Source: Nevskia sp. (GTDB taxonomy: Bacteria; Pseudomonadota; Gammaproteobacteria; Nevskiales; Nevskiaceae). Taken from it: 64,000 nt of DNA. The translations under genes and the position numbers were made by a program. The stretch covers positions 62,001-126,000 of the forward strand of contig NZ_JAKFUM010000007.1 of NCBI RefSeq assembly GCF_021732705.1, written 5' to 3'. Below are positions 14,234 through 22,878 of this stretch, piece by piece (the first letter of the stretch is position 1; every line of letters starts with the position of its first letter). The notes below the pieces were generated by a model that was given only the letters and a program-made list of their open reading frames with translations, did not search any database and had not been told where the DNA came from.

Positions 14234-16208
14234 ATTTCATTCAAACGGTGTTATCGCCTGCTCATACCCCAACCAATCTCATCGAAGCTTCGATTTCAAT
14301 GATCTTTGGAAAGGAGCACCAAACGAAGTTGCAAAAGGGCAAGCACGCTGGAAAGGTAAATTTAGCGGTCGCCCCGAGCTCGCCGAACAAATATGGCCTG
14401 TCCTAACCTCTTACCTAAATGGTAAATCACCCGGCATTTGCGAAAGTGCTAGGACTGCTTTGCGCAGTCTATTTCGATTTCTCGACGCCTACGAAGAACG
14501 AGGTTGGCCGTCAATAAAGAAGATCGACGATCTCCCACCCGCATTTTCCACACTCTGGTTGCGTCCACCAACGCAGGCTTGGCCTGTACCAGATGGCCAG
14601 GCATACAGAATGGCGGGGCGAATCTTGAGATCTACATGGCAAAACAATGTCGGCCAGTCTCGAATATGGCTCTGGGAGCCGTTTCCAAAAGCCGACATAA
14701 CGTCAACAAAAGATCTACCGTCTGAGCAGGAGATTAAGACGGCCATGCACAGCTTGAAGATCGAGGCCCGCAACATATTTGATCGCTGGGAAGATGCCGA
14801 TCGCCTTGCAGCAATAGGTCGAAACCTCCTTCAAGCATCAAGAAACGGGCGCGGCAAGCTAATTCGAGGCATCGCACCGACAACGCTGGCAGATGCACAC
14901 GCCACTTACCGTGCCATTATTAATGAAACGCGGTCTCCGCTTCCCAATATCGGCAACCTTCGTAGAGCGCTTGGATTCAAAACAGACGCAAAAAACAATT
15001 ATCCTCGTTGGTGGCCGCGGTATCCAGCCGGTCATCGAAACGCCGGTAAGAATATTTCACTCAACGAGCTTCAGGATGGGCTGTATCCCAATGCGAATGA
15101 TATCGCATGCTTAGCAGTTCTTTACATGGCACGGACTGGATGGAACGAAGCGACAGTCGCATCGCTTGACGTAAGCGGCGCTCACTGGGCAACACCACAC
15201 GGGGAGACCGCAAGCTCGAAGCTGTGGATGATTACGGCATGGAAAGAAAGATCAAGGGAATTTCAATGGACCGTAAGTTTGGAGAAAACAACGACTGGCC
15301 CGTTTCAAATAGTTAAAAGACTTCGAGATCGAACTGCAGTACTTCGTGAACTCGTCAAAAGCGACCCTTCGCGATCATTACAACCCAAGATTGCGGAACG
15401 ATCACCTTGGATTGCCGCCGACAGCACCGGCAAAGGGAGCGTAATAACTCTGGGAGGCCGAGTTTGCGTGTGGTGGCAACAACATGTGCATGCGCATAAC
15501 CTCCAAGCAGCCGAACATCGGAAAATACCTGAATCAATGACCGCAAGCGATTGGAGAGATATTTATGCTTCATACGTTTTCGCGGATTCTAGGTATAGCT
15601 GGGTAATCGTCCAATGGGCACTTGGCCATAAGCATATATCATCGACGCGACACTACCTTCGTAATCGCCTCTGGCGTCACGCCAGCGAACGCAAGCTCAA
15701 TAGGCTAGTAACGGTCCTCATTGATGGCATCGAAATAAACGAACGGGTAGACGCGGTAATCTTGCGTGCGAAAGTAGAGTTTGATTTTGATCCATCCGAA
15801 TCTGATCTATGCCGTCTAGCCGCTCATCGACGAGTCATCGCGGAAAGCGAAATTACTTACTCGGGCCATATTTGCAGCGACTTGACGCATCCTCCCGCCG
15901 AAATTGACCCAGGCAATCCTCGCGATGGCTCGATGAACTGCCGTTCGGGAGAACGATGTGCCGGTTGCCCATCAGGGCGAGCTGTCGACGGAAGCGCGTT
16001 AGCGCGCAGGGCCGCGGAACTTACTTGGCTTCAACGACAAACGACCGGCCTTGTTTGGGCTGAATCCCACTACGCAGCAGATCTCGAAGTTCTTAACGCA
16101 AGCTTGAAGCAATGGGATGTTAGTCAGGTGAATAAGTGGATGGAATACTGGCGCGCAGAGATCGCTTCGGGTAGGCACAAAGTCATACGTTTCGGAGCAA
16201 AGCAGTGA
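14226..16208 (+). CDS. ginB: Divergent tyrosine recombinase, second gin gene (GinB-like)
   Basis: About 660 residues. The C-terminal recombinase fold is recognisable (ALGHKHISSTRHYLRNR with candidate Tyr477), but other catalytic positions differ from the usual pattern. Where Arg I is expected the sequence reads TGWNEATVASL (Asn307), and the HxxR box reads SDWRDIYAS (His replaced by Ser, Arg kept). A Cys cluster near the C terminus (NCRSGERCAGC) suggests a zinc-binding segment. This could be a structural partner of the other two recombinases rather than an independent catalyst. The ATG at 14226 overlaps the end of ginA in ATGAATAA; an in-frame GTG at 14199 is less likely. Confidence 0.82.
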   Translation: MNKFHSNGVIACSYPNQSHRSFDFNDLWKGAPNEVAKGQARWKGKFSGRPELAEQIWPVLTSYLNGKSPGICESARTALRSLFRFLDAYEERGWPSIKKIDDLPPAFSTLWLRPPTQAWPVPDGQAYRMAGRILRSTWQNNVGQSRIWLWEPFPKADITSTKDLPSEQEIKTAMHSLKIEARNIFDRWEDADRLAAIGRNLLQASRNGRGKLIRGIAPTTLADAHATYRAIINETRSPLPNIGNLRRALGFKTDAKNNYPRWWPRYPAGHRNAGKNISLNELQDGLYPNANDIACLAVLYMARTGWNEATVASLDVSGAHWATPHGETASSKLWMITAWKERSREFQWTVSLEKTTTGPFQIVKRLRDRTAVLRELVKSDPSRSLQPKIAERSPWIAADSTGKGSVITLGGRVCVWWQQHVHAHNLQAAEHRKIPESMTASDWRDIYASYVFADSRYSWVIVQWALGHKHISSTRHYLRNRLWRHASERKLNRLVTVLIDGIEINERVDAVILRAKVEFDFDPSESDLCRLAAHRRVIAESEITYSGHICSDLTHPPAEIDPGNPRDGSMNCRSGERCAGCPSGRAVDGSALARRAAELTWLQRQTTGLVWAESHYAADLEVLNASLKQWDVSQVNKWMEYWRAEIASGRHKVIRFGAKQ

Positions 16209-18253
16209 GCGCAATGCAAAGGGTTAATGCTATTCATCCAGACCTTTTGCACCGGCGTGATCACTGTTTGGCAACGAACTTTGATCTATTTGCTATTCAA
16301 CATGCAAGTCCACGGGAACTTCTGTCAACTCAGACTATGCTTGGCTATGGCGACCGTTGGGGAGTATGGGAAGTCCCGCTGACTTGGTTGCCACCGACAT
16401 TCAGGACTCCTGCAGGCCATACCGTTTCTATTGACACTTCAACCGATCTTGGTTGTCGAATGTGGACTGAGGTACTTCGATTCATGTTGCTTTGCTCTCT
16501 CGTTTGCGGCCGAAAAGGCAGACCTGACAAAGCAACTACGGTTATATACAACGGAAAATCTGCTCTGAGATTGCTTCCGTTACTTTCCACAAACTTAACT
16601 GCGCAGAGCAGTTCTTGGTGGGGCTATTTAACCGATTGCCAAATTATCTCCGTCCTGGGCCGAAAAGGGACCGACATTGCTACTCGACTGCGCGGCCTAC
16701 ATCACCGTGGCTTTCTCTCGGAATCACCGAGGAAGCGGACATTTGATGAAAATTCAATAGAACGTAATCGATTCGGCGAGTCCGCTCCAGAAAACATGGT
16801 AAATGATCCAGACGAGTATCAGCCTCTGCCTGACGAGTTCGTGGCACAGTGCGGGCGACGGGTACTTTGGTTTATTACTAATATTGGTCCGACGCTTTTG
16901 GATTGCGTCGACGCATGCCTACGTGTGAAGGCACCACCAGATCGTTTTTATCACTCTGACCGAGGCGGAAGAACTGCAAGGAATACAGAGCAGCTTGTCA
17001 TTAAAGCACGAGGACAGTTGATATCTGAATGGGTATGGATTGACTTCCAAGGTACACCAATTCAGGAATTGACTTTTGATTTGGTAATGAAGAGGACTAT
17101 ATCGAGGAATGTTTTTACAAAGTTTTCTTGGCCGCCCCGCTCTTGGATGGAGGTAATAAGGCTCTGCAAAATTCTTCAAGCATGCCATGCGTGGATTCTT
17201 CTTCTTGCAAGCGGACCACGTGTGTCAACACTATTGAGTTACACGAGTAGTTCGTATACTGAATCGTTTGGCGTTGCAAGAGTTGAAGCTCATCTATACA
17301 AAACGCAACAAGCTATATCGGGTCGGCTTCGTGATTGGCCAGCACCACCACGTGTCGCGCAAGCGCTCAAACAACAGATCCGTCTTGCAGCACTGGCGAG
17401 AACAATGTCGGACCCTAACAGCGTGCAAGACGACGATAGACAAATATGGCTGATGCTTAGAAGCAGCCGTTTGAGTCGATTAGGTGATCCGCTTGCAGGG
17501 CTTAATAAAGATCTGGACGGGTTAGTTCATACGTTTAAACTTGCCCACCTTCTCGACGGTCGCAGACTTCACTCGCACAGATTCAGAAAAACTCTTGCGC
17601 GAATTATTGCTTTGGCGCTCACGGATGCACAGTTGATATTGATGGATTGTTTTGGTCACGATGACCCTCAAATGACCCTCGGATACATGACGGCGGACAA
17701 AGCAATCATTGGCGATGCTCTTAGAATGCAGAGAGAACTGGTAGTTCTTATGGCACGTGATGCCATCCTTAGTCCAGATGAGCTTGGTGGCCCTGTTGCC
17801 AGTAAGGTACGTGAGGCCAAAGCCTCTTTTCTTCGGGTACGCCGGAAGTCTTGTCTTGATCCTAACGACGCTTTTGAGCTCGCAGAATCATTGACTGCTG
17901 ATGGCCGCACGTGGGCCATCGTAATGCCGGGCGTCATTTGTACATTGCCGATGGGTATTACTGGTCCATGCGGACTACGGCAAGGGGGACGAGATCCCGG
18001 ACACTGTCAATCAGGTTGCGGGCATCAACTTTTGCTTGCCCGACATAAGACGGAATGCCACGACACGGTTGAATTTATCGTTGAGCAACTTCAACGCGCA
18101 GTTGATATTGACTCAATCACGGTTACGATGTGGCAAGGACAACTTCGAAATTGGCTATATCGATGGGATGAGGTCTATCAGGCCTGGGCCGATCATCCCA
18201 TGGTTATCCGGTTTGGAGATCCCGCAGTATTAATCGGGGGAGCAACTAAATGA
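16205..18253 (+). CDS. ginC: Tyrosine recombinase, third gin gene (GinC-like)
   Basis: About 682 residues with a complete tyrosine-recombinase active site: Arg339 in SGPRVSTLL, the HxxR box HRFRKTLAR (His458), FGHDDPQMT and the nucleophile Tyr494 in TLGYMTAD. A C-terminal Cys/His-rich stretch (CTLPMGITGPCG ... CQSGCGH) may bind zinc. The GTG start at 16205 overlaps the ginB TGA; an ATG three codons later is the alternative. Codon use is AT-rich like ginA and ginB. The large size and conserved order with neighbours fit the GInt module better than the shorter recombinases of RIT elements. Confidence 0.85.
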   Translation: MSAMQRVNAIHPDLLHRRDHCLATNFDLFAIQHASPRELLSTQTMLGYGDRWGVWEVPLTWLPPTFRTPAGHTVSIDTSTDLGCRMWTEVLRFMLLCSLVCGRKGRPDKATTVIYNGKSALRLLPLLSTNLTAQSSSWWGYLTDCQIISVLGRKGTDIATRLRGLHHRGFLSESPRKRTFDENSIERNRFGESAPENMVNDPDEYQPLPDEFVAQCGRRVLWFITNIGPTLLDCVDACLRVKAPPDRFYHSDRGGRTARNTEQLVIKARGQLISEWVWIDFQGTPIQELTFDLVMKRTISRNVFTKFSWPPRSWMEVIRLCKILQACHAWILLLASGPRVSTLLSYTSSSYTESFGVARVEAHLYKTQQAISGRLRDWPAPPRVAQALKQQIRLAALARTMSDPNSVQDDDRQIWLMLRSSRLSRLGDPLAGLNKDLDGLVHTFKLAHLLDGRRLHSHRFRKTLARIIALALTDAQLILMDCFGHDDPQMTLGYMTADKAIIGDALRMQRELVVLMARDAILSPDELGGPVASKVREAKASFLRVRRKSCLDPNDAFELAESLTADGRTWAIVMPGVICTLPMGITGPCGLRQGGRDPGHCQSGCGHQLLLARHKTECHDTVEFIVEQLQRAVDIDSITVTMWQGQLRNWLYRWDEVYQAWADHPMVIRFGDPAVLIGGATK

Positions 18254-18744
18254 GCGAAAAGCGTGATCCTCTCAAAGATTATGCTAAATCTCGAACCAAA
18301 ACTGTCCTAGCGCGGATTCATACAGCGAAATCGGTGATCGAGCTAGACATCGAGCAGAATGAAGGGGTCTATCCGTACAACGGCGGACGCTTATCGGCAG
18401 CTGAACTTTGCCGGCGGGCGGGTGTGCATGAGGTAACTCTTCATGGTCCTACTCACAAAAGCACGACCCTTAGATCTGTGCACACATGGTTGAAAGAAGT
18501 CAGTCTCCGCCTTATTACAGGGAAGCGTGTGGTTCGTCAAAGAGTAACCGAGCGTGCTGATTATTGGCATCAGCGGTTCAAAGCGAGCTCGGACTGGGTC
18601 CACCGTTATCATATTGAGCAAGCGAAGCAAATAGAGCTATTGACCACCGCACATGCTCGTATCAAAGAGCTTGAGACCGAGGTCCTTTTACTCAAGAAGC
18701 AGTTTGTCGGTGGCAAAGTTGTACCAATCAACCGGGTTAAGTAA
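18250..18744 (+). CDS. ginD: Small HTH/coiled-coil protein, fourth gin gene (GinD-like)
   Basis: A 164-residue basic protein. The middle segment GGRLSAAELCRRAGVHEVTLH looks like a helix-turn-helix, and the C-terminal third (IEQAKQIELLTTAHARIKEL) is predicted coiled coil. It resembles in size and layout the small accessory protein TnpC of Tn554-type elements and GinD of GInts, so a DNA-binding accessory role in recombination is inferred. The ATG overlaps the ginC stop by four bases (ATGA), completing a four-gene translationally coupled operon. Confidence 0.78.
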   Translation: MSEKRDPLKDYAKSRTKTVLARIHTAKSVIELDIEQNEGVYPYNGGRLSAAELCRRAGVHEVTLHGPTHKSTTLRSVHTWLKEVSLRLITGKRVVRQRVTERADYWHQRFKASSDWVHRYHIEQAKQIELLTTAHARIKELETEVLLLKKQFVGGKVVPINRVK

Positions 18745-18801
18745 TTGGTCGCTAATTTTCATGCTTTGTATCCCAGGCTCCGCAGAAGAACGACTGTCGC
18801 T

Positions 18802-19170
18802 CTATCGATTTTGTCCCAAGATTTTCGATAAATGACGAACTCGCATCGCCTCCGTAACCAACTGGTTGGAGCGAACGTCCCACAGTTCTTTCGACAGCCA
18901 TAGTGCTAGGTTTCGATCTTCAATGTCTACGCCGAAGATTCGATCAATCATTGCCGGCCATACCACCGAGGAAACACGCGCCATTCCCAGTTTCAACGAT
19001 CCAACCTCGGCGATGACAGCGATCTCATTGGTACGCAGCAGGCCGTACATAGACCATACGATTTCGGGATATTCCTTATCTTTAAAGTCCGATCCGTAGT
19101 CACTGGCCGCCTCGTCAATGAGTGCGGTGCGGACTCGCACTGCGATTTCTTCCGGAGACTCATTGCTCAC
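18802..19170 (-). CDS. Hypothetical protein, last gene of C-box-flanked operon
   Basis: A 122-residue acidic protein of unknown family, beginning MSNESPEEIAVRVRTALIDE. No signal peptide or membrane segment is seen, and there is a tryptophan-rich helical pattern (WSMYGLLRT, ALWLSKELW). It is the third gene of a short minus-strand operon: its ATG overlaps the preceding stop in ATGA. The operon faces away from the controller-protein gene at 19737. I cannot assign a function; a toxin, immunity or restriction accessory role would fit the location but is not shown by the sequence. Confidence 0.6.
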   Translation of the reverse strand: MSNESPEEIAVRVRTALIDEAASDYGSDFKDKEYPEIVWSMYGLLRTNEIAVIAEVGSLKLGMARVSSVVWPAMIDRIFGVDIEDRNLALWLSKELWDVRSNQLVTEAMRVRHLSKILGQNR

Positions 19171-19532
19171 GGCCGAATCGCTGCATCTGGTCCAAGGTAG
19201 CCTTTACGCCGACGGTAGTGCTCTGCATGGGTGTCGAGAAATGCCTTCATCGTCTCGCGGTACTGCAGCACCTCGGCTGGAAGCACAAGTGACAGCTCTT
19301 GAGCGATCGCTACCGCATATTTGAGCTGCTTTTCGGTAGGCGGCAGCAACTCTCCTTCGAGCAAAGCGGTCACCAAATCGACGATGCGCCTCGACAAATC
19401 AACCCGCCCCCGTTCGGCTGCTGCTTGTGGCTCAGCCTTGCCGATGATCTGAAGCAGGCGTTCTTCGATGTGCCCATCGAAGCGGAGAGCCAAGCAAATT
19501 TCAGAATCGTCATATGTCAATCGAAAGCACAC
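19167..19532 (-). CDS. Hypothetical protein, middle gene of C-box-flanked operon
   Basis: A 121-residue soluble protein of unknown family, with a predicted helical C-terminal half (RRIVDLVTALLEGELL and EVLQYRETMKAFLDTHAEHY). The GTG start at 19532 has GAGGG nine bases upstream and lies inside the end of a preceding small ORF (23-base overlap). It overlaps the downstream gene by four bases. Either the small ORF and this gene are separate coupled genes, or they are one gene split by a frameshift near 19515-19530; the sequence alone does not decide. Confidence 0.58.
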   Translation of the reverse strand: MCFRLTYDDSEICLALRFDGHIEERLLQIIGKAEPQAAAERGRVDLSRRIVDLVTALLEGELLPPTEKQLKYAVAIAQELSLVLPAEVLQYRETMKAFLDTHAEHYRRRKGYLGPDAAIRP

Positions 19533-19680
19533 GCGCTACCCTCAGTCTTGTCGAAAGTTCACGAAGCACGCACCCGCCGTGCTCCTCTCGCAATTCGGAC
19601 TGTCCGCTGTGCGTCGAGAAACTGAGCTTCCCGCCCTCAAACTTACCGCCGAGGGACAAAGCAGGCCCAGGTATCCCCAT
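19510..19680 (-). CDS. Possible small protein, first ORF of C-box-flanked operon
   Basis: A 56-codon ORF starting ATG at 19680, reading MGIPGPALSLGGKFEGG and ending in RVLSIDI. It starts only ten bases from the C-box-like palindrome, so a transcript from the TATAGT within that palindrome would be nearly leaderless. It may be a real leader gene, or the N-terminal part of the following protein if a frameshift is present. No family was recognised. Confidence 0.35.
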   Translation of the reverse strand: MGIPGPALSLGGKFEGGKLSFSTHSGQSELREEHGGCVLRELSTRLRVARVLSIDI

Positions 19681-19689
19681 AGCGTCGCA

Positions 19690-19714
19690 GACTATAGTCC
19701 GTAGATCAATAGTC
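19690..19714. promoter_or_regulatory. C-box-like operator of the controller protein
   Basis: The 10-bp palindrome GACTATAGTC is followed by CGT and then by a second half-site, GATCAATAGTC. The two AGTC half-sites start 15 bases apart, and AGTCCGT is present, the arrangement known for C-protein operators such as PvuII (GACTNNNAGTC class). It lies 23 bases before the controller ATG and 10 bases before a divergent ATG. The palindrome also contains TATAGT on both strands, a possible -10 for both directions. Confidence 0.65.
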
Positions 19715-19736
19715 GTCGGCGAGTCACTGTCGGCGG

Positions 19737-19988
19737 ATGCCGGCCAAGTCAGAGAAACGCAACCCTGTTGCCATCGCGTTCGGTGATGTGCTTCGAGCCG
19801 CCCGGGCGCGGGTTGGCGTTTCACAGGAAGCCCTGGGCCTTGCTTGTGGTATGGATCGCACCTATGTGTCCCTGCTTGAGCGCGGGGAACGCCAGCCCAC
19901 CCTGAGTACTCTTTTTGCCCTGTCACAGCAGCTAGGTGTGGCGGCTGAGGTGTTGGTCGCCCGTACTGGCGAGGCGCTGTCGAAATAG
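19737..19988 (+). CDS. Controller (C) protein of restriction-modification type, XRE-family HTH
   Basis: An 83-residue HTH_3 protein: FGDVLRAARARVGVSQEALG, GMDRTYVSLLERGERQPTL and LFALSQQLGVAAEVL match the compact single-domain C proteins that time restriction-enzyme expression (usually 75-85 residues). The operator upstream also matches. What is odd is that no restriction gene follows in the same direction; the plus strand downstream holds only a decayed ORF. The obvious targets are the divergent unknown genes at 18802-19680, with the methyltransferase operon 9 kb away as another possibility. Confidence 0.8.
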   Translation: MPAKSEKRNPVAIAFGDVLRAARARVGVSQEALGLACGMDRTYVSLLERGERQPTLSTLFALSQQLGVAAEVLVARTGEALSK

Positions 19989-20059
19989 GGCTAGGAGGGT
20001 CGTGGCGGGGACTGGCAACTCAGAACGCCCATCTCAAGTCGCCGCCGTTACGGTGCGAC

Positions 20060-20250
20060 AGCGCGGTCACGCGATACCAACTTGCTCGTCAACCTCATCA
20101 CGGACATGGCATCCGGCGGGATCGAGCCGCCCAAAACCGACGATGGCAAAGGTCATGCGCCATGGCCTACACCGCAAGGGTAGCTACAAAAGTTGCAGTG
20201 CAACGGATGAGCCCCGAGAAGGGGCAGAATTCGCCGCCGGAGCAGTGCTG
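20060..20250 (+). pseudogene. Decayed ORF resembling a small island-associated basic protein
   Basis: One frame reads TNLLVNLITDMASGG ending in KTDDGK, and after frame changes the same strand reads KGSYKS and RMSPEKG. Together these resemble a common hypothetical family (RDTNQLAKLIVD ... ALGRKGGLKGG ... LSPEKRSEIARKAAAARW) that has suffered several frameshifts. It fills the gap between the controller gene and the converging ATPase gene. The resemblance is from memory and the fragment is short, so confidence is limited. Confidence 0.3.
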
Positions 20251-20267
20251 TTTGCAACACCACAGGC

Positions 20268-22874
20268 TCAGGACAGTTTCGCGGCACCTTGACGCTGCCG
20301 AAGGCTCTCTGACCATGCGGCCAGCATTTCAATCTCGGCAGAAAGTGCTTCCGGTCTCGGCAAAGGACGATTTAACGTGGCGGCGGCGCTATGCAACAGT
20401 TCGGAGCACCGACCATATGCATCGCGCATTCCCTCGCAGTCGGGAACAGTAATCGCGGTCAGCTTTACCAAGCCAGGGGTCTTCACCTCGTTGGAAAGGC
20501 GCCGAATGACATGACCTACGGCTTCTTCGACTGCGATCTCCCACGTATCGCGTAATGATGTTGCGATGGTTTTGACAGACTTTCGCCACTCGTCGTGATT
20601 GCCTTGGTCAAAGTGGTAGCGTTCACCGGCAAGCTGGTTGCTCAGGCTTGCGGTTATGTCATTGACCCGACGCGCTTTAAATGGCGGCTCGGTGCGGCAA
20701 AAGCCCGCCTTGTCAGCCCCCCGACTGATAGAACTAATCGCGACCAGCGGCTTGGGCTGAGCATCGTCTGCCGCACGATTCAGATCGTATAAGAATGCGA
20801 GGTCGTGAGTGAACACGATGACCTGGCGATGAGCGGCTTCGGCAACCAATCGCTTTGCCACTGCTTCCCTATGCATGTGGTCGAGCGATGAAACGGGATC
20901 GTCAAAGACGATGCCTGACTTGTTTTCGGTGGTGGTGAGTTCAGCCATGAAGGCTGCCAAGGCGACGCATCGATGTTCACCTTCGCTCAAGACCTGTCCT
21001 ACCGCAGCGTTAGGCTTTCGTGTGAGGGCAACCTTAAATCTGGGAATGCCCTGCACGCTATTTTGCTGGCGAAGCTCCACGGCAAGGCCAGCAATTTCGA
21101 AGCTCGCCGCCTCACGAGCGAACTGTGTACGAAGAGCGTCCGTCACCAAAGCCTGAGCGATCTCGGTGCTCTTGGTGGTAACGCGGTTGGTAGCAGTGTC
21201 CCGTAGCGCGGCCTCAAGCCGGGCGATTCGTCTATGGCGTTCGATTTCGGCAAGAACGTCGGCTTTCATGCCACAAAGCCAATTCCGATCCGTAAGCTCG
21301 GACTTTTCGGCAAGCAAGGCGGCACGAGCTGGAGAACCAGCCTCCGCAGCTAGGGCAGCCGCCCGAGTCTCAATGCCCGCTGCTTGTTCGACAAGCGCAT
21401 TTCGCGGATATCCCCCAACAGCGGCGCCAAGAACGGCACCTAGCTTTGCGTGGCACCGTCTGATCTTGCGATGACGCCACAGTGCACATAGGGTCGCCCT
21501 CCGAATCTCCATCGCTAAAGCGTCCTGACGCAGTTCATCGCGGACGGTCGCCACGATGCTCGCAAGCTCGACCAACGAAATCGCCCCACCCTCGAAAGTT
21601 GCCAACCTCGCGTCGTAAGCGACGCGCGCAGCCTCGGCACGTTGCTGACTATCGTTGCGCACGAAAGCCTCAAAGCGATTGAGACGATCAGCGGCGACGG
21701 GCGTCAAATGCTGCTGGCAAAGCACGCATACGCTGCCGGGGGCTGTTACGGGGAAGTGCAGTTCTGGATAGGCATCCGCATCAGAAAATGCTCGGGCGCT
21801 GTCCCATAGCGCCTGCCAAACCTCCGAGCCTATCTGCGGCAATGGTTCGTCGCGGAAAAGTGCATCGGAGGCGGCGCTTGCAGCTCGGCGCGCGGAATCG
21901 CTATCCACGGCAAGACGGTGCAGGTCATTAGCGGCTGCGTCACCAATTGACGCGAACAGCCGGTCCAAACTCGCAACGTATCCATCAACTTTGCCTTTCA
22001 ACGCCGAAAGCTGGCGCGCGGCACGAGCCGGATCACCTGCCAAATCCGCCGTCAGCTGAACCAATCGGTCTTGCTCTGATTGCGTGAGCGTGGTCAATAC
22101 TTCTAATGTCGCAGGAGCAGTACCGGCTGTAAGCCGAGACAGAAGCCTACCGACCGCTGTATCCCTGCCGCATGCCGGTGTACTTATTGCTTCGGGAGTT
22201 TGGTCCTTTATCTGCTCGATCTCGGCTGCCAGCTTGTCCCTGACCGATCTACAAAGCTGCGCCAGCCCGCCAAGCAGCTTGAGCGGTGCCGGTGTGTAAG
22301 CCACATCATTCGTTTCGTCTACGTGGACGTTCGCGGTGCGGGCATCGAACACGCTGATGCCTGAAAGCGCAGTATCAGCAGGCTGTCCGAGCTGCCAAGC
22401 GCAAGTACGGTTCTGACCGTTGACCGAGTATTCGATCGTTGCGCTCGGGGTGCCAGGCGAAACGTCATATATGTCGGCTGCAATTTCCTCAGTTCGTCCG
22501 GACATGCGCGCGCGGCACACCTTTTTGAGAATCCGCGCGTAGCCAGATTTTCCCGATCCGTTGTCCCCGTAGATGATCGTTAATCCAAGCCGGTGAAGCG
22601 TAAGCCGTTGGTCGGGAGCAAGGGCGTTGACGTTTCTCACCCCATGCACCTGACGTAGGTTAACTACACCCTGATCTCGGTGCTGGCCGCGAAGGTGCGC
22701 CGCTTGTAGTGGAACCGCCTGGCGGTCACCCTTGCAAATGAAAGCTAGTTCGTCGGTCTCGCCCGGCTGCAGAGTTGCTTGCGTTGCCAGTCGGCGCAAC
22801 GCGTCTCGCTGCCAGCCGGGGCCGTCAGCAGACCAAACGAGGATGTTCGCGAGCGCCTCGGCTTCCGTAGTCAT
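20268..22874 (-). CDS. RloC/PrrC-like ABC ATPase, candidate anticodon nuclease
   Basis: An 868-residue SMC/ABC-type ATPase: Walker A GDNGSGKSG (about residue 107), signature LSEGEHR (about 628), Walker B VFDDPVSSLDH (about 656) and H-loop FTHDLAF. A CVLC motif (about 382) lies between coiled-coil arms, as in a zinc hook. After the ATPase core the C-terminal domain has RDTWE (Arg775, Glu779) and LLHS (His828). This is an Arg-x3-Glu ... His pattern like the catalytic triad of the anticodon nucleases PrrC and RloC. The distance from Glu to His is longer than in those proteins, so nuclease activity is inferred, not shown. It is the last gene of the four-gene operon, 4 bases after the GIY-YIG gene. 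Confidence 0.68.
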   Translation of the reverse strand: MTTEAEALANILVWSADGPGWQRDALRRLATQATLQPGETDELAFICKGDRQAVPLQAAHLRGQHRDQGVVNLRQVHGVRNVNALAPDQRLTLHRLGLTIIYGDNGSGKSGYARILKKVCRARMSGRTEEIAADIYDVSPGTPSATIEYSVNGQNRTCAWQLGQPADTALSGISVFDARTANVHVDETNDVAYTPAPLKLLGGLAQLCRSVRDKLAAEIEQIKDQTPEAISTPACGRDTAVGRLLSRLTAGTAPATLEVLTTLTQSEQDRLVQLTADLAGDPARAARQLSALKGKVDGYVASLDRLFASIGDAAANDLHRLAVDSDSARRAASAASDALFRDEPLPQIGSEVWQALWDSARAFSDADAYPELHFPVTAPGSVCVLCQQHLTPVAADRLNRFEAFVRNDSQQRAEAARVAYDARLATFEGGAISLVELASIVATVRDELRQDALAMEIRRATLCALWRHRKIRRCHAKLGAVLGAAVGGYPRNALVEQAAGIETRAAALAAEAGSPARAALLAEKSELTDRNWLCGMKADVLAEIERHRRIARLEAALRDTATNRVTTKSTEIAQALVTDALRTQFAREAASFEIAGLAVELRQQNSVQGIPRFKVALTRKPNAAVGQVLSEGEHRCVALAAFMAELTTTENKSGIVFDDPVSSLDHMHREAVAKRLVAEAAHRQVIVFTHDLAFLYDLNRAADDAQPKPLVAISSISRGADKAGFCRTEPPFKARRVNDITASLSNQLAGERYHFDQGNHDEWRKSVKTIATSLRDTWEIAVEEAVGHVIRRLSNEVKTPGLVKLTAITVPDCEGMRDAYGRCSELLHSAAATLNRPLPRPEALSAEIEMLAAWSESLRQRQGAAKLS

Positions 22875-22878
22875 ATGT

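Noticed and set aside
12836-18744. Classification of the recombinase genes as a RIT (recombinase in trio) element or a Tn554 copy
   Set aside because: RIT recombinases are shorter and lack a fourth gene. Tn554 has two recombinases plus TnpC. The sizes, order and fourth gene here fit the ginABCD set better.
19510-19926. 138-codon minus-strand ORF covering the controller gene region
   Set aside because: The upper half is antisense to the controller protein. Only the last 56 codons could be real and are listed separately at low confidence.
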